A stretch of DNA of 64,000 bases, from assembly GCF_003121625.1 (NCBI RefSeq), contig NZ_QDDJ01000015.1:62001-126000 (forward strand). The letters run 5' to 3'. How positions within the stretch are numbered: the stretch's first letter is position 1; the number at the start of each line of letters is the position of its first letter. Origin of the DNA: Ornithinimicrobium cavernae. GTDB taxonomy: Bacteria > Actinomycetota > Actinomycetes > Actinomycetales > Dermatophilaceae. A program made the translations under genes and the position numbers. Below, piece after piece: positions 33,322-42,445 of the stretch. The notes under the pieces are model-generated. The model searched no databases. It was not told the origin of the DNA and saw only the letters and a program-made list of their open reading frames with translations.

Positions 33322-34047
33322 TCACGCCGGGCGCAGCGGGCCGAGTCGCGCGTGCACCACGGGGGCGGCATGGACAATCGGCGGCCCCTCCGGCACCGGC
33401 AGGCCGGCCAGGAGCAGCGGCGCGACGAGGTCACCGGTGACCGTCGCCGTGTGCAGCGGCCACGGCTCGTGGTGCACGGGGGTCCGCCAGAGGATGCGCG
33501 CCCTGCGGTGGAACGCCCACCAGCGCCCGGTGAGGCTGTCCACGAGCTGCGTGCGGTCCGCCTCGGGCAACGGGGCGCCGACCTCCACGTGCGCCCGGAA
33601 CCAGTCGTCGGCCGGCGGGTGGACCTGGGCCGGCTCGCCGAAGCGGTAGTCCCAGCTGCTCCCGGTGGCCTCGACCCGGCAGTCCGACCGCACGTAGGGA
33701 AGGCCGATGGAGCCCAGCGCCGCCTGGAAGCTGACGCGCGGGACGAGCATGGTGAGGAACCAGATGCCGTCGCGGCCGTCGTCCGCGCGGACGTAGCTGC
33801 GGACGTTGAGCTCGCCGAAGGCGTCCCAGCCCGGTGGTGGCGGCAGCCCGGGCGGGCGCACCCTGGCCATCTCGAACGGGGTGATGCCCACCCAGGTGAC
33901 CCCCTCCCACTCCTGGACCCGCAGCCGGTCCGGCACGAGCTGCTGGACGGTCGCCACGGCATACGGCCAGTGCAGGAAGGTCAGGTGCCGCCAGGTCTGC
34001 AGGTTGGCGGGAAGGCGGACCTGGTGAGGAGGATGCCGGCCGCTCAC
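33322..34047 (-). CDS. DUF2071 (YqjF-like) family protein
   Basis: The 241-residue protein shows the DUF2071 landmarks: TFLHWPYAVATVQQLVPDRL near the N-terminus, WVGITPFEMARVRPPGLPP, FGELNVRSYVR and WFLTMLVPRVSFQ. The family has an acetoacetate-decarboxylase-like beta fold, and its biochemical role is not known. It lies at the 3' end of a same-strand run with a small acidic protein and the CocE hydrolase. Confidence 0.86.
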   Translation of the reverse strand: MSGRHPPHQVRLPANLQTWRHLTFLHWPYAVATVQQLVPDRLRVQEWEGVTWVGITPFEMARVRPPGLPPPPGWDAFGELNVRSYVRADDGRDGIWFLTMLVPRVSFQAALGSIGLPYVRSDCRVEATGSSWDYRFGEPAQVHPPADDWFRAHVEVGAPLPEADRTQLVDSLTGRWWAFHRRARILWRTPVHHEPWPLHTATVTGDLVAPLLLAGLPVPEGPPIVHAAPVVHARLGPLRPA

Positions 34048-34057
34048 GGGCCCGGCC

Positions 34058-34246
34058 TCAGTCCGGCTGGTCGGTGCGGCCGGGGCTGAACACGTCGGCG
34101 TGCCCCTCGGTCTCGTCCTCGGGCAGCACGTCCTCGCCGGTGTCGTCGTCGGGGTCCTCGCCGTGGACGCTCATCGTCCCGTGGGGCTTCGCCGCCCGCG
34201 CGAACCGGTCACCGAGGTCCGCGCCCTCCGGATCCTGTGTGCTCAT
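34058..34246 (-). CDS. Small acidic hypothetical protein
   Basis: The 62-residue protein starts at ATG 34246 with CAGGAGGACACG just upstream. It is acidic (GEDPDDDTGEDVLPEDETEG) and probably disordered. It lies between the CocE hydrolase and DUF2071 genes on the same strand with short gaps, so it may be co-transcribed. I do not recognise a family. Confidence 0.68.
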   Translation of the reverse strand: MSTQDPEGADLGDRFARAAKPHGTMSVHGEDPDDDTGEDVLPEDETEGHADVFSPGRTDQPD

Positions 34247-34282
34247 CGTGTCCTCCTGTGTGGTGTCGTGCCCGGTCCCGTG

Positions 34283-36325
34283 TCAGACCAGGTCCCTGGG
34301 GATGGTGCGGTCCCAGCTCTGGGACCAGACCCGTGGGTTGCCGCGCTCCTCGAGGAGCTCGTAGGCGTCCAGCTGGGCCGTGATGAAGAACGACTCGGGG
34401 TCGGACGTCAGGACCGTCCTGGTGTGGACCTCGGTGCGCCAGTCGTCGCGCTCGTAGCGGCGCACGGTGCGGGTCTCGCCGCGGACGGAGTTCACGTCGT
34501 TCCAGCGGAAGCTGTACCACTCCCTGGTGTCCCGGTGGATCGCGGTCCCGGTCTCCTCGATGCGGAACGTGCCCTGGTCGTTGACGATCTCCAGCGTCGA
34601 CACGTCGGTGGCCAGGTCGCGGGTGACCTTCCAGCTGTGCTCGCCGGTGGCCAGCGGCGTCACCTCCAGGTCCGGCGCGCCCTCCGGTGCGCCGAGATCC
34701 GGCAGGTCCCCGTCCTCGGGGCGGGGGGCCCGCACGGGCAGTGTGAGGAAGCTGGAGCGGCCCGTCAGCACGGTCACCGTGGCCTGCTCCGGCGCCGGCC
34801 AGACCAGCGGCCAGTAGGACGTGGAGACCGACACCCGCAACCGGTGCCCCGTAGGGAACGAGTGGGCGGTGCCGTTGAGCTGCACCGACACGTCATACCG
34901 CTCCCCCGGCTCCAGCGGCTGCGGGTCCTCGCTGCCGTCCCGGTGGGTGAGGTTGAGCACCCCGTAGGTGACGCGCGTGGCCTCTCCCGTCGTCCCCACG
35001 TCGCTGAGCCGCACGGCCAGCTGGGCGACCGGCCGGTCCGCCGACACCCGGGCGGTGAAGGTCGGCAGCCCGAAGATCTCCAGCGGCTCCTCGAGCGGCT
35101 CGCTCTCGAACACCAGCGCCCCGCCGTCCTCCTCCCGCTGGTCGTAGGGCAGGTCGGGGACGGCGGAGTAGGACGCCCACTTGCCCGCGAACATGCCGAC
35201 GCTGAGCGGCGAGCGCAGCTCCACCGCCCGGTCGGGCAGGGCGGGGTCGGCCGGGTCACGGAGCCCGTGCTCGGAGGCCACCAGGGTGCGCTCGGTGAGG
35301 TTGTCGCTGGGCCAGGACGGCTCCCCGATCCACCGGCCGGGACGGTGCTCGTAGGCCGCGCTCGGTGGCACGGAGTCCTGCATCCACGCCAGGATCATCG
35401 GCTCCTCCTCGACCCCTGTGTCCTGGCCCTTCAGCCAGTGGTCCCACCAGCGCACCACCTGCTGCAGGAAGCCGATCGCCGGCCCGGGGACCCCCAGGTG
35501 CGGGTAGCGGTGACCCCACGGCCCGATCAGTCCCTTCCGCGGGACGTCGAGGTGCTCCATCAGCCGGAAGATGGCGTTGGTGTAGCCGTCGGCCCAGCCA
35601 CCCACGGCCATCACCGGCACGGTGATGGCCGAGTAGTCCTCCCGGACCGAGGCGGGTTTCCAGTAGTCGTCGCGGCGCTGGTGGCGCAGCCAGGTGTCGA
35701 GCCACAGGCCGCTGCCCTCGAGCCGCTCGCGCCACAGGTCGCGCCAGCGGGCTCCGACGATGGCCGGGTCGGGCGGGAGGCTGTTGAAAGCGAACATCAC
35801 GGTCGCCTCCGACATGTTGTCCGCCAGCAGGCAGCCACCCATGTAGTGCATGTTGTCGACGTAGAGGTCCTCGGTGGCCGAGGCGCTGATGACCGCACGC
35901 AGTGCCGGTGGCTGGCGGGCCGCGAGCTGCAGGGCGTTGAAGCCGCCCCACGAGATGCCCATCATCCCGACCGCGCCGTCGCACCAGGACTGGCGGGAGA
36001 GCCAGTCGATGACGTCCTCGGCGTCCTCGTGCTCCTGCGGGCGGTACTCGTCGGTCATCACGCCGTCGGAGTCACCGCTGCCCCGCAGGTCCACCCGGAC
36101 ACAGGCATAGCCGTGCCCAGCGATATAGGGGTGGTTGACGGCGTCGCGGCTGCGGGTGCTGTCCCGTTTGCGGTAGGGGATGTACTCCAGGACCGCAGGC
36201 ACCGGGTGCTCGTCCGCGTCCACCGGCCGCCAGACCCGCGCGGCGACCCGGTGGCCGTCCCGGAGCGGGATGAAGATGTTCTCCACCGCCTCGATCGCGT
36301 GCGGGAAGTCGGTCACGGTCTGCAT
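34283..36325 (-). CDS. CocE/NonD family (X-Pro dipeptidyl-peptidase S15) hydrolase
   Basis: The 680-residue enzyme has the alpha/beta hydrolase domain with the nucleophile GISWGGFNALQLA (about residue 124), the preceding VRVDLRGSGDSDG, and the His-bearing IGPWGHRYPHLG. The C-terminal third (PTFTARVSADRPVAQLAVRLSD, then VSTSYWPLVWP) is the jelly-roll domain of cocaine esterase and PepX. It has no signal peptide. It starts 41 bp after an ATP-grasp ligase gene with a good GGAGGA site. It probably hydrolyses an ester or peptide-like amide made by or competing with that ligase. Confidence 0.9.
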   Translation of the reverse strand: MQTVTDFPHAIEAVENIFIPLRDGHRVAARVWRPVDADEHPVPAVLEYIPYRKRDSTRSRDAVNHPYIAGHGYACVRVDLRGSGDSDGVMTDEYRPQEHEDAEDVIDWLSRQSWCDGAVGMMGISWGGFNALQLAARQPPALRAVISASATEDLYVDNMHYMGGCLLADNMSEATVMFAFNSLPPDPAIVGARWRDLWRERLEGSGLWLDTWLRHQRRDDYWKPASVREDYSAITVPVMAVGGWADGYTNAIFRLMEHLDVPRKGLIGPWGHRYPHLGVPGPAIGFLQQVVRWWDHWLKGQDTGVEEEPMILAWMQDSVPPSAAYEHRPGRWIGEPSWPSDNLTERTLVASEHGLRDPADPALPDRAVELRSPLSVGMFAGKWASYSAVPDLPYDQREEDGGALVFESEPLEEPLEIFGLPTFTARVSADRPVAQLAVRLSDVGTTGEATRVTYGVLNLTHRDGSEDPQPLEPGERYDVSVQLNGTAHSFPTGHRLRVSVSTSYWPLVWPAPEQATVTVLTGRSSFLTLPVRAPRPEDGDLPDLGAPEGAPDLEVTPLATGEHSWKVTRDLATDVSTLEIVNDQGTFRIEETGTAIHRDTREWYSFRWNDVNSVRGETRTVRRYERDDWRTEVHTRTVLTSDPESFFITAQLDAYELLEERGNPRVWSQSWDRTIPRDLV

Positions 36326-36365
36326 CCGCTGCTCTCCTCCTGTCCAGCCGGTGGTCCGCCGGTCC

Positions 36366-37652
36366 TCACGGTGCCGGGTCGAACGCGATGGGCAGCATGG
36401 CGACCACCTCGTCGTAGCGCTGCTGCAGCTCGTCGCGGTCGTGTGCCCCCAGGTAGACGTTGCCCCAGAGGTAGCGGTACGAGTCCTGGTGCGGCAGCTC
36501 GGAGAGCTGGTCGCCCTCCTGCACCACGAGCGTCACGCGCGCGCCCGGGAAGCGCCGGGCTACCGCCTCCTTGTCCTGCGCTGACGGCACGCGCCGGACG
36601 ATGCCGTCGCGGTCGTGGAAGATCGCGCACTTGGCGGCCACGGCATACGGTCCCTCGCGGTGTGGCATCCGCGGCTCCCGGCCGAGCGCGATGTCGATCA
36701 CCACCTCGTGGTTGGAGGCACCGTCGACCAGGATGAACAGCTCGCTGTGCGACTGGGAGATGCGCGTGTTGACCTCGATGAGCCAGAGCCGGTCGGCGTC
36801 GGGGTCCCACATGAACTCGACGTTGCACGCGCCGTTGTCGAAGCCGACGTGCTCCAGGAGCCGGCGTGAGACCTCGACCATCCGGTCCTGCACATCCCCT
36901 GGGACGCTGGCGCCCGGGTAGTCGATCCGGGTGATGCTCGTCCCGTCCTCGTCCTTGTGCATGTCGATGAGGCCGTGGGCGTGGAAGGCACCCTGGTAGA
37001 CACTCGCCTCCGGGGCCGCCTGGATGCCGGTGACGATCTGCTCGGCCAGGCAGCTGTTGCCGCCCACGCTGCCGACCTCCTCCGGCACCGTGACCCGCGC
37101 CAGGGCCTGGTCGAATGCGTCACCGACCTCACCGATCTCGTCCCGGATCTGCTCCACGGCACGGGCCAGCTCGTCCTCGTCGTGGATGGCGAAGCCGAGC
37201 TCGGAGGAGTGCGCCTTGACCGGCTTGACCCAGAACGGGAAGTCCAGCGCGATCTGTGCCCGGACGTCGTCGGCGAACGGGTCGAACGGGCAGAACGCGG
37301 GGACGACGTCCGGCACGACCTCCCGCTGGGCCAGGCGGCTCCAGTACTTGTGCTCGCAGGCGAGCAGACTCTCCAGGGTCGGGGCCGGCAGGTCCCGCTC
37401 GGCGGACAGGATGGGGCCGATGACCGAGCTGGGGAAGTCCCAGTGGCAGACGATCGCGTCGACCGACCCGGGGAAGGTGTCCAGCTGGTGTCGCGCCCGG
37501 TCGAGTAGCACCTCGAGGTCGTAGTCGGTGTCCTGGACCAGCTGCTCGTAGTCGAGCAGCCCGTGGAACCGGCAGTCCTCGGCACTGCGCGTCGTCTCCA
37601 GCTCCTGGCGCTGGAGGTCGGTCATCCCGAGGACGAAGATGTTCCTGGTCAC
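36366..37652 (-). CDS. ATP-grasp ligase
   Basis: The 428-residue protein has the ATP-grasp fold. The ATP-binding Lys lies in FPFWVKPVKAHSSELG (about residue 145), the metal-binding acidic pair in CNVEFMWDPDADRLWLIEVNTRIS, and a biotin-carboxylase-like NTRISQSHSE follows. ATP-grasp enzymes join a carboxylate to an amine or thiol through an acyl phosphate. Residues 1-110 form a pre-ATP-grasp domain beginning NIFVLGMTDLQRQELE. It is transcribed ahead of the CocE/NonD hydrolase. The substrate is unknown; a peptide or amide is plausible. Confidence 0.88.
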   Translation of the reverse strand: MTRNIFVLGMTDLQRQELETTRSAEDCRFHGLLDYEQLVQDTDYDLEVLLDRARHQLDTFPGSVDAIVCHWDFPSSVIGPILSAERDLPAPTLESLLACEHKYWSRLAQREVVPDVVPAFCPFDPFADDVRAQIALDFPFWVKPVKAHSSELGFAIHDEDELARAVEQIRDEIGEVGDAFDQALARVTVPEEVGSVGGNSCLAEQIVTGIQAAPEASVYQGAFHAHGLIDMHKDEDGTSITRIDYPGASVPGDVQDRMVEVSRRLLEHVGFDNGACNVEFMWDPDADRLWLIEVNTRISQSHSELFILVDGASNHEVVIDIALGREPRMPHREGPYAVAAKCAIFHDRDGIVRRVPSAQDKEAVARRFPGARVTLVVQEGDQLSELPHQDSYRYLWGNVYLGAHDRDELQQRYDEVVAMLPIAFDPAP

Positions 37653-37745
37653 GTCTCACTCCAGCCTGCCGAGGTCGGGCCCTGTGCTCACGGTCCTGCC
37701 AGTATCAGCAGACGGCGAAACGGCCCGCAATCGCGAGGCGACCCC

Positions 37746-39152
37746 CTAGTCCCGGGTCTCCTTGACGGTGTGTGCCGCCACACCGGCCCAGTGGTCGAGG
37801 ACGTTGGCGTGCTCGGGCACGGCGACCGGCCGCAGCCGCTCGATGAGGGAGAGGACCTGCCGCGGGATCTGGACGGAGTCCCTCCCGTGGTGCAGTAGCT
37901 CCTCCAGCGCCAGGTCGATGAGGTCGCAGATGTGCTGTGGCCGGTGCACCAGCCGGACCGCGCCACCGTGCCGCACTGCCCTGGGCAGGTCACGCCGGGT
38001 GACCAGCAGCGCGAGCACCCGGTGCAGCTCGTCGGTGACCTGGCTGGCGGTCGTCGGGTCGTTGATCGCCGGGCTGAGGGCCCGCTCGGCGATGTCGACG
38101 AGCTTGCGCACGCCGAAGGACGGATCCTGGTGGAAGGCGCGGCACTGCTCCACGACGATCATCCGGCGGACAAGCCCCAGCTCGAAGGGCCGCACCCACT
38201 CCTGCTCGTCCTGGTGCTCGCTCAGCGTGATCTCCTGCTGCGGCAGCGGCAGACCCCAGATCCGCACCAGGGGCGCACCCTCGGTGACATAGCGCCCCAC
38301 CGGGATGAGCACCTCGACCACCGCCCCGTGCTGCGTCGCCCACTCCACCAGCGTGCGGTGGCCCACCTCCACGACGTAGCCGTGCCGACGGGACGTCAGC
38401 TCCAGCAGGGTCGTGGCCGCCGGCGGTCCTCAGTCCGCGTCGCGGTGCAGTGCCGGAGGACTGTCGGCCCTCGGAAAGTACTTGTCGCTCACCCGCATCG
38501 CCCGGTCGCCGAGCTGGGACACGATCGAGAAGACCTGGATCGACGTCGTGATGTGCTGGATGAACAGCAGGAAGGTCCCCACGCTGGCGAGCACCAGCCC
38601 GAAGGCGACGGTGATCGAGATCTGGGGGACGAAGGAGGCCTCACCCGAGGCGCCCTGGACGGCACGCAGCACGGTGAGGGCATAGGCGAAGGTCGCGGCG
38701 AACACACCGATGGTGGTCTGGGTGATCCGGCTGGAGAGGAAGTCGCTGAGGAGGCGGGGGCTGAACTGGCTGCTCGCCAGCTGCACCACCACCATCGTGA
38801 TGGTGAAGACCAGACCGGTGACCGAGATCATCGCCCCGGCGATGGTGCTCAGCATGCTGCGGGCGCCGTCGGCGCCTCCCTGGAAGACGTGCGGCAGCTG
38901 ATCGGCGACGGTCTCCTCCCACTCGGGCAGGAGCGCACCGACCAGTGTGGCCGTGACGACGATGACGGTCGGCAGCACCCAGAACGGACGCCAGAGGCGG
39001 CTCCACCGGCTGCTGCGTCGCATCTGCGGCAGCACGCCGACCAGGTCGACATCCTCGATGTCGTCGACCTCTGCCGCCACGGAGCCGTCAGGGGGTCTCG
39101 TCCATGATCGTCCCACCCTGCCAGGCCAGATCGGGCCGTGCACGGAGGACAT
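37746..39152 (-). pseudogene. DUF2254 membrane protein gene interrupted by in-frame TGA
   Basis: Two open frames in the same phase, 39152 to 38430 and 38372 to 37746, make one DUF2254 protein. The first encodes about four membrane helices (FWVLPTVIVVTATLVGALLP; STIAGAMISVTGLVFTITMV) up to KYFPRADSPPALHRDAD, then TGA at 38432-38430. Translation of the next codons in the same frame gives GPPAATTLLELTSRRHGYVV, which continues into the cytoplasmic half (RALSPAINDPTTA). DUF2254 proteins normally carry both halves in one chain. The stop may be a true mutation, a sequencing error, or tolerated by reinitiation at the GTG at 38372. The N-terminal start is uncertain. Confidence 0.75.
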
Positions 39153-39178
39153 GGGCCAGTCAGCCCATCGGACCGCCC

Positions 39179-39538
39179 TCAGCCCGGGCCGTCGGGGTGG
39201 GCGGCCTCCCACGCGCGGACCAGCTTCTGCGGCACGCACATCGCCCAGGCCTCGACGACGAACTCACGCGCCTCCAGGGGGTCGAGGCGGTCCAGGCGGG
39301 CGCCCACCCAGTTGAAGCGGAGGTCGCTGGGCGCGGGCATCAGGAAGGTGTCCGGGTCGCTGGCTACCAGTCCGTCCCGGTGCTCCTTCGGGAAGCCGAA
39401 CTCGATGATCTCCTCGTCCAGGGAGAAGGCCACGAAGACGATCGAGCCGACGCGGAACTTCCGGCGCCCGCGCACGAAGACCTCATAGGCCCGCTCGAGC
39501 GTGAGCGCGACCGCGCGGACGTCCTCCACATCAGCCAT
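39179..39538 (-). CDS. MmcQ/YjbR family DNA-binding protein
   Basis: The 119-residue protein (ATG 39538) has the family pattern MADVEDVRAVALTLERAYE at the N-terminus, RGRRKFRVGSIVFVAFSLDEE, FNWVGARLDRLDPLEAREFV and a C-terminal helix WAMCVPQKLVRAW. The fold is CyaY-like and its role is unclear. The frame is open far upstream, but that part lacks the family pattern and overlaps the next gene. Confidence 0.85.
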   Translation of the reverse strand: MADVEDVRAVALTLERAYEVFVRGRRKFRVGSIVFVAFSLDEEIIEFGFPKEHRDGLVASDPDTFLMPAPSDLRFNWVGARLDRLDPLEAREFVVEAWAMCVPQKLVRAWEAAHPDGPG

Positions 39539-39603
39539 CGGCCTGCCGTCCCACCATGTGCCCCAGTGAACCGCACCGCCGCGTCGGGTGACCAGCGAGA
39601 CGC

Positions 39604-40200
39604 TCAGCCGGTCACGGCGAGCGCGAGGCAGAGGCCGCCCATGGCGACGTCCAGGCCGATGCACCACACGGCGAGGGAGCGGTTGACGACCACGTCGCGC
39701 CGGTAGTGCCACACGTCCCAGAGGGCGTGGGCCGCGAGCGCGAGGCCGGCCACGGCGAGCCCGAGCCGCGGCGAGAGGGACAGCGCCACGACGGCGACGC
39801 CGAAGTAACCGAGCATGGCCACGGCCTGGACCGCCGTGATCCGTCCGGCACCGGTGAGGGTCCCGACCAGCAGCAGGACCACACCAGCGAGCGCGAACAG
39901 CACCCACCACGGGAGGGTCACCAGGAACCCGGCGAAAGCGAGGGCGCTGAAGACCGGGACACCGAGCCACGAGACCCACCGGGTGCGCGTGGCGGCGGCC
40001 CCCAGGTAGCACAGGGCCGCCACGCCGACCGACGTCGCGGGCGTCATCGCGGTGGTCCCCGCCGTGAGGCCCTCGCCCTCCAGGGCCGCGAGGCCATAGG
40101 TCATGCCGACGGCGCTGAGCACGCCGAGCGCGATCCAGACGGTCAGGAAGGTGCTGGTGCCGACCCGCGGCACGGGGGCGGTGAGGGTGGTGGTCGTCAT
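39604..40200 (-). CDS. Hypothetical membrane protein, about six helices
   Basis: The 198-residue protein starts at ATG 40200, preceded by AGAAGGGAAC. It has about six membrane segments (TVWIALGVLSAVGMTYGLAAL; SWLGVPVFSALAFAGFLVTL; RSLAVWCIGLDVAMGGLCLAL) and the conserved-looking AHALWDVWHYRRD between helices. I do not recognise a family. It is divergent from the GlxA-type regulator, with 130 bp between starts, so the regulator may control it. Confidence 0.8.
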   Translation of the reverse strand: MTTTTLTAPVPRVGTSTFLTVWIALGVLSAVGMTYGLAALEGEGLTAGTTAMTPATSVGVAALCYLGAAATRTRWVSWLGVPVFSALAFAGFLVTLPWWVLFALAGVVLLLVGTLTGAGRITAVQAVAMLGYFGVAVVALSLSPRLGLAVAGLALAAHALWDVWHYRRDVVVNRSLAVWCIGLDVAMGGLCLALAVTG

Positions 40201-40330
40201 GAGGGTTCCCTTCTGCGGGACGGGTGGTCTCCCTCGACGATGCCGCGGCGGCTCGCGCTCCGGACCGCGATGGCCGGAATCCTGGGAAATCCGTCCGCCC
40301 GGACACCGCTCGTGCTGCCATGCTGAGGGC

Positions 40331-41311
40331 ATGGCGGCTTCGGAGGTGCTCGTCCTCGGCTACGACGGCGCAGAGCTGGTCGACATCGCGAGCGTCACCT
40401 CGGCGCTGGCCCTCGCCAACCGGCTGGGGGCCAGGCCTCGGTATGCCGTGCGGCTGGCCACCCTCGGAGGTCGCGACATCCTGTGCGACTCGGGGCAGCG
40501 CCTCCGCGCCCAGTGCGACCTGGCGGACGTGGCGTCGGTGGACACGCTCGTCGTCTCCGGGGGTCTGGGGCACGACCCGGCCAGCCGCAACGGCCAGCTG
40601 GTCGGGCACGTCCGTAGGCTCGCGGGCACTGCCCGGAGGGTGGCCTCGGTCTGCACCGGCACCACGGTGCTGGCGGCGGCCGGACTGCTGGACGGCCGTC
40701 GGGCGACGACGCACTGGTTCTACGCCGCCGACCTGGCCCGGAGGTTCCCGCGTGTGCGGGTCGACTCCACGCCCGTCTACATCCGCGAGGGCCGCTACGC
40801 CACGTCCGGCGGCGTCACCGCCTCCCTGGACCTGACCCTCGCGTTCATCGAGGAGGACCACACGGCCGAGCTCGCCCGCTGGGTCGCCATGGGGATGGTC
40901 ACCTACCTGCAGCGGCCCGGCAACCAGGCCCAGATGAGCATCTTCACCGAGGCGCCGCACCCGGACCACGCGGTGGTCCGTCAGGTGCTCGACCACGCGC
41001 TGGCCCACCCGGACGACGACCTGCGCACCAGCACCCTGGCGCACCTCGCCGGGGTGAGCAGCAGGCAGCTGACCCGGCTCTTCCAGGAGCACCTGCACGC
41101 CCCGCCCGCGGCCGCCGTGCGACGCATCCGCCTGGAGCTCGCCGCCCGCCTGATCGCCTCCACGGACCTGACCAGCGCCCAGGTCGCCCGCCGCTGCGGC
41201 TTCAGCTCTGCCGAGACCCTCCGGCAGGCGTTCACGACCCGCTACGGCACCAGCCCCCGCGCCTTCCGGAGCACCCACGCCCGGTCGACCGTCGCGTCCC
41301 GGCCCGCCTGA
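40331..41311 (+). CDS. GlxA/FtrA-type AraC-family regulator with DJ-1/PfpI domain
   Basis: The 326-residue protein has an N-terminal DJ-1/PfpI-like domain (VLVLGYDGAELVDIASVTSAL; the nucleophile-elbow Cys in ASVCTGTTVLAAAGLL) and a C-terminal AraC domain with two helix-turn-helices (LAHLAGVSSRQLTRLFQEHL and VARRCGFSSAETLRQAFTTRYG). It starts at ATG 40331. Such proteins activate catabolic or stress genes. The divergent membrane-protein gene is the nearest candidate target. Confidence 0.92.
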   Translation: MAASEVLVLGYDGAELVDIASVTSALALANRLGARPRYAVRLATLGGRDILCDSGQRLRAQCDLADVASVDTLVVSGGLGHDPASRNGQLVGHVRRLAGTARRVASVCTGTTVLAAAGLLDGRRATTHWFYAADLARRFPRVRVDSTPVYIREGRYATSGGVTASLDLTLAFIEEDHTAELARWVAMGMVTYLQRPGNQAQMSIFTEAPHPDHAVVRQVLDHALAHPDDDLRTSTLAHLAGVSSRQLTRLFQEHLHAPPAAAVRRIRLELAARLIASTDLTSAQVARRCGFSSAETLRQAFTTRYGTSPRAFRSTHARSTVASRPA

Positions 41312-41325
41312 CGGCGACACACGCC

Positions 41326-41407
41326 GATGTCGTCTTGGAGCCGCAAAGCGTTCTTCGAGCCGGCTATTACACGCTCTCAGAACGATGCGCGGCTCCAAGA
41401 CGACGTC
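41326..41407. repeat. 28-bp imperfect inverted repeat in an AT-richer intergenic region
   Basis: The left arm 41326-41353 and right arm 41380-41407 share a perfect 16-bp core, GTCGTCTTGGAGCCGC (41329-41344) and its complement (41389-41404), plus an outer GA and an inner CGTTC match, with a 26-base loop. It begins 15 bp after the GlxA-type gene stop and could serve as its terminator. The 414-bp region 41312-41725 has visibly lower GC, no recognisable protein, and holds dapB promoter elements at its right end. The structure is much longer than a usual terminator. Confidence 0.75.
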
Positions 41408-41725
41408 CGCACCGCCGACACGGTCGTATCCGACCTTGCCGCACTGAGCGTGGTCGCACGCCACGGCCGCGAGGCGCTCCTGTGCACAGGACGTGCCGAG
41501 CGACGTCGATCGCGCAGGTTCGCCGGGCCAGCTGTGCAATCCTCGCTCTTTCTCGCCAGTCCCGCTGGACCGGTCCGAACTTTCGGCGATCCTGGAGCAA
41601 CGAACCGGGCCTACCCGCCGGTCCACCGGACATTTTCCGGCGAGAGCCCCCTTCGACCGGAAACCCTTGTTGACCTGCGGTTTTAGTGGTTTTCGAGCCC
41701 GCACGGGTGCCTCATACTCGTTCCT

Positions 41726-42445
41726 GTGCCGCTGCAGATCGGGATCTTCGGACGGGGCCGCCTCGGCTCCGCGATCGCCGCTGCCGCCGAGCGGGCCGAC
41801 GACCTCGAGGTGGCCTGGCAGGTCGGCCGGGAGGCACAGGACCTCTCCCCCGTCGACGTGGCCCTCGAGGTGAGCCACGGCGACGCCGTCGCGGACCGCC
41901 TCGAGTGGGCCCGGGCGACCGGCACGGCCCTGGTCATCGGCACCACCGGCTGGGACCCGGCCCTCGCCCGGGTGAGCGGCGGGGAGAGCCCGGCGAACGG
42001 CATACTCATCGCCCCGAACTTCTCCCTCACCGTCGCCCTCATGCGGCGCATCGCCCTGGCCCTCGGGGGCTACGCGCAGCTGCAGGACGCCGACCTGGCC
42101 GTCAGCGAGGTCCACCACACCCGCAAGGTCGACGCCCCCAGCGGCACCGCGCTCCTGCTCCGCGACGCACTCGCCCGGGGTGCGGGCCGCGAGGCCGACA
42201 GTGTCCAGACCGCCAGCCTGCGCCTCGGGGACGTCGTCGGGCGGCACGACGTGCACCTGACCAGCGCCGCCGAGTCGATCACCCTCACGCACGAGGCGCA
42301 CAACCGGGAGATCTACGGCCTGGGCGCCCTGACCGCGGTGCGCTGGCTGCACGGCCGCCGCGGCACCTTCACCTTCGACGACCTCGCCGCAGAGGTCCTC
42401 GACCCACTGTTCCAACCCACACCCACACAGAAGGAGGAACCATGA
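41726..42445 (+). CDS. dapB: 4-hydroxy-tetrahydrodipicolinate reductase
   Basis: The 239-residue enzyme reduces hydroxy-tetrahydrodipicolinate with NAD(P)H. It has the dinucleotide motif GIFGRGRLGSAIAAAA, the GTTGW loop and the catalytic HHTRKVDAPSGTA motif. A CATACT element (41713-41718) lies seven bases before the GTG start, so the message may be leaderless. It leads the five-gene lysine operon and overlaps dapA by four bases. Its order ahead of dapA is unusual among actinobacteria. Confidence 0.93.
   Translation: MPLQIGIFGRGRLGSAIAAAAERADDLEVAWQVGREAQDLSPVDVALEVSHGDAVADRLEWARATGTALVIGTTGWDPALARVSGGESPANGILIAPNFSLTVALMRRIALALGGYAQLQDADLAVSEVHHTRKVDAPSGTALLLRDALARGAGREADSVQTASLRLGDVVGRHDVHLTSAAESITLTHEAHNREIYGLGALTAVRWLHGRRGTFTFDDLAAEVLDPLFQPTPTQKEEP

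Noticed and set aside
38430-38432. In-frame TGA considered as a selenocysteine codon
   Set aside because: DUF2254 has no known selenoprotein members, the site is in a non-conserved linker and no SECIS-like structure is evident.
41650-41725. TTGACC at 41670 as the -35 of a dapB promoter
   Set aside because: Its distance to the CATACT element is far larger than 16-18 bp, so only the -10-like element is supported.
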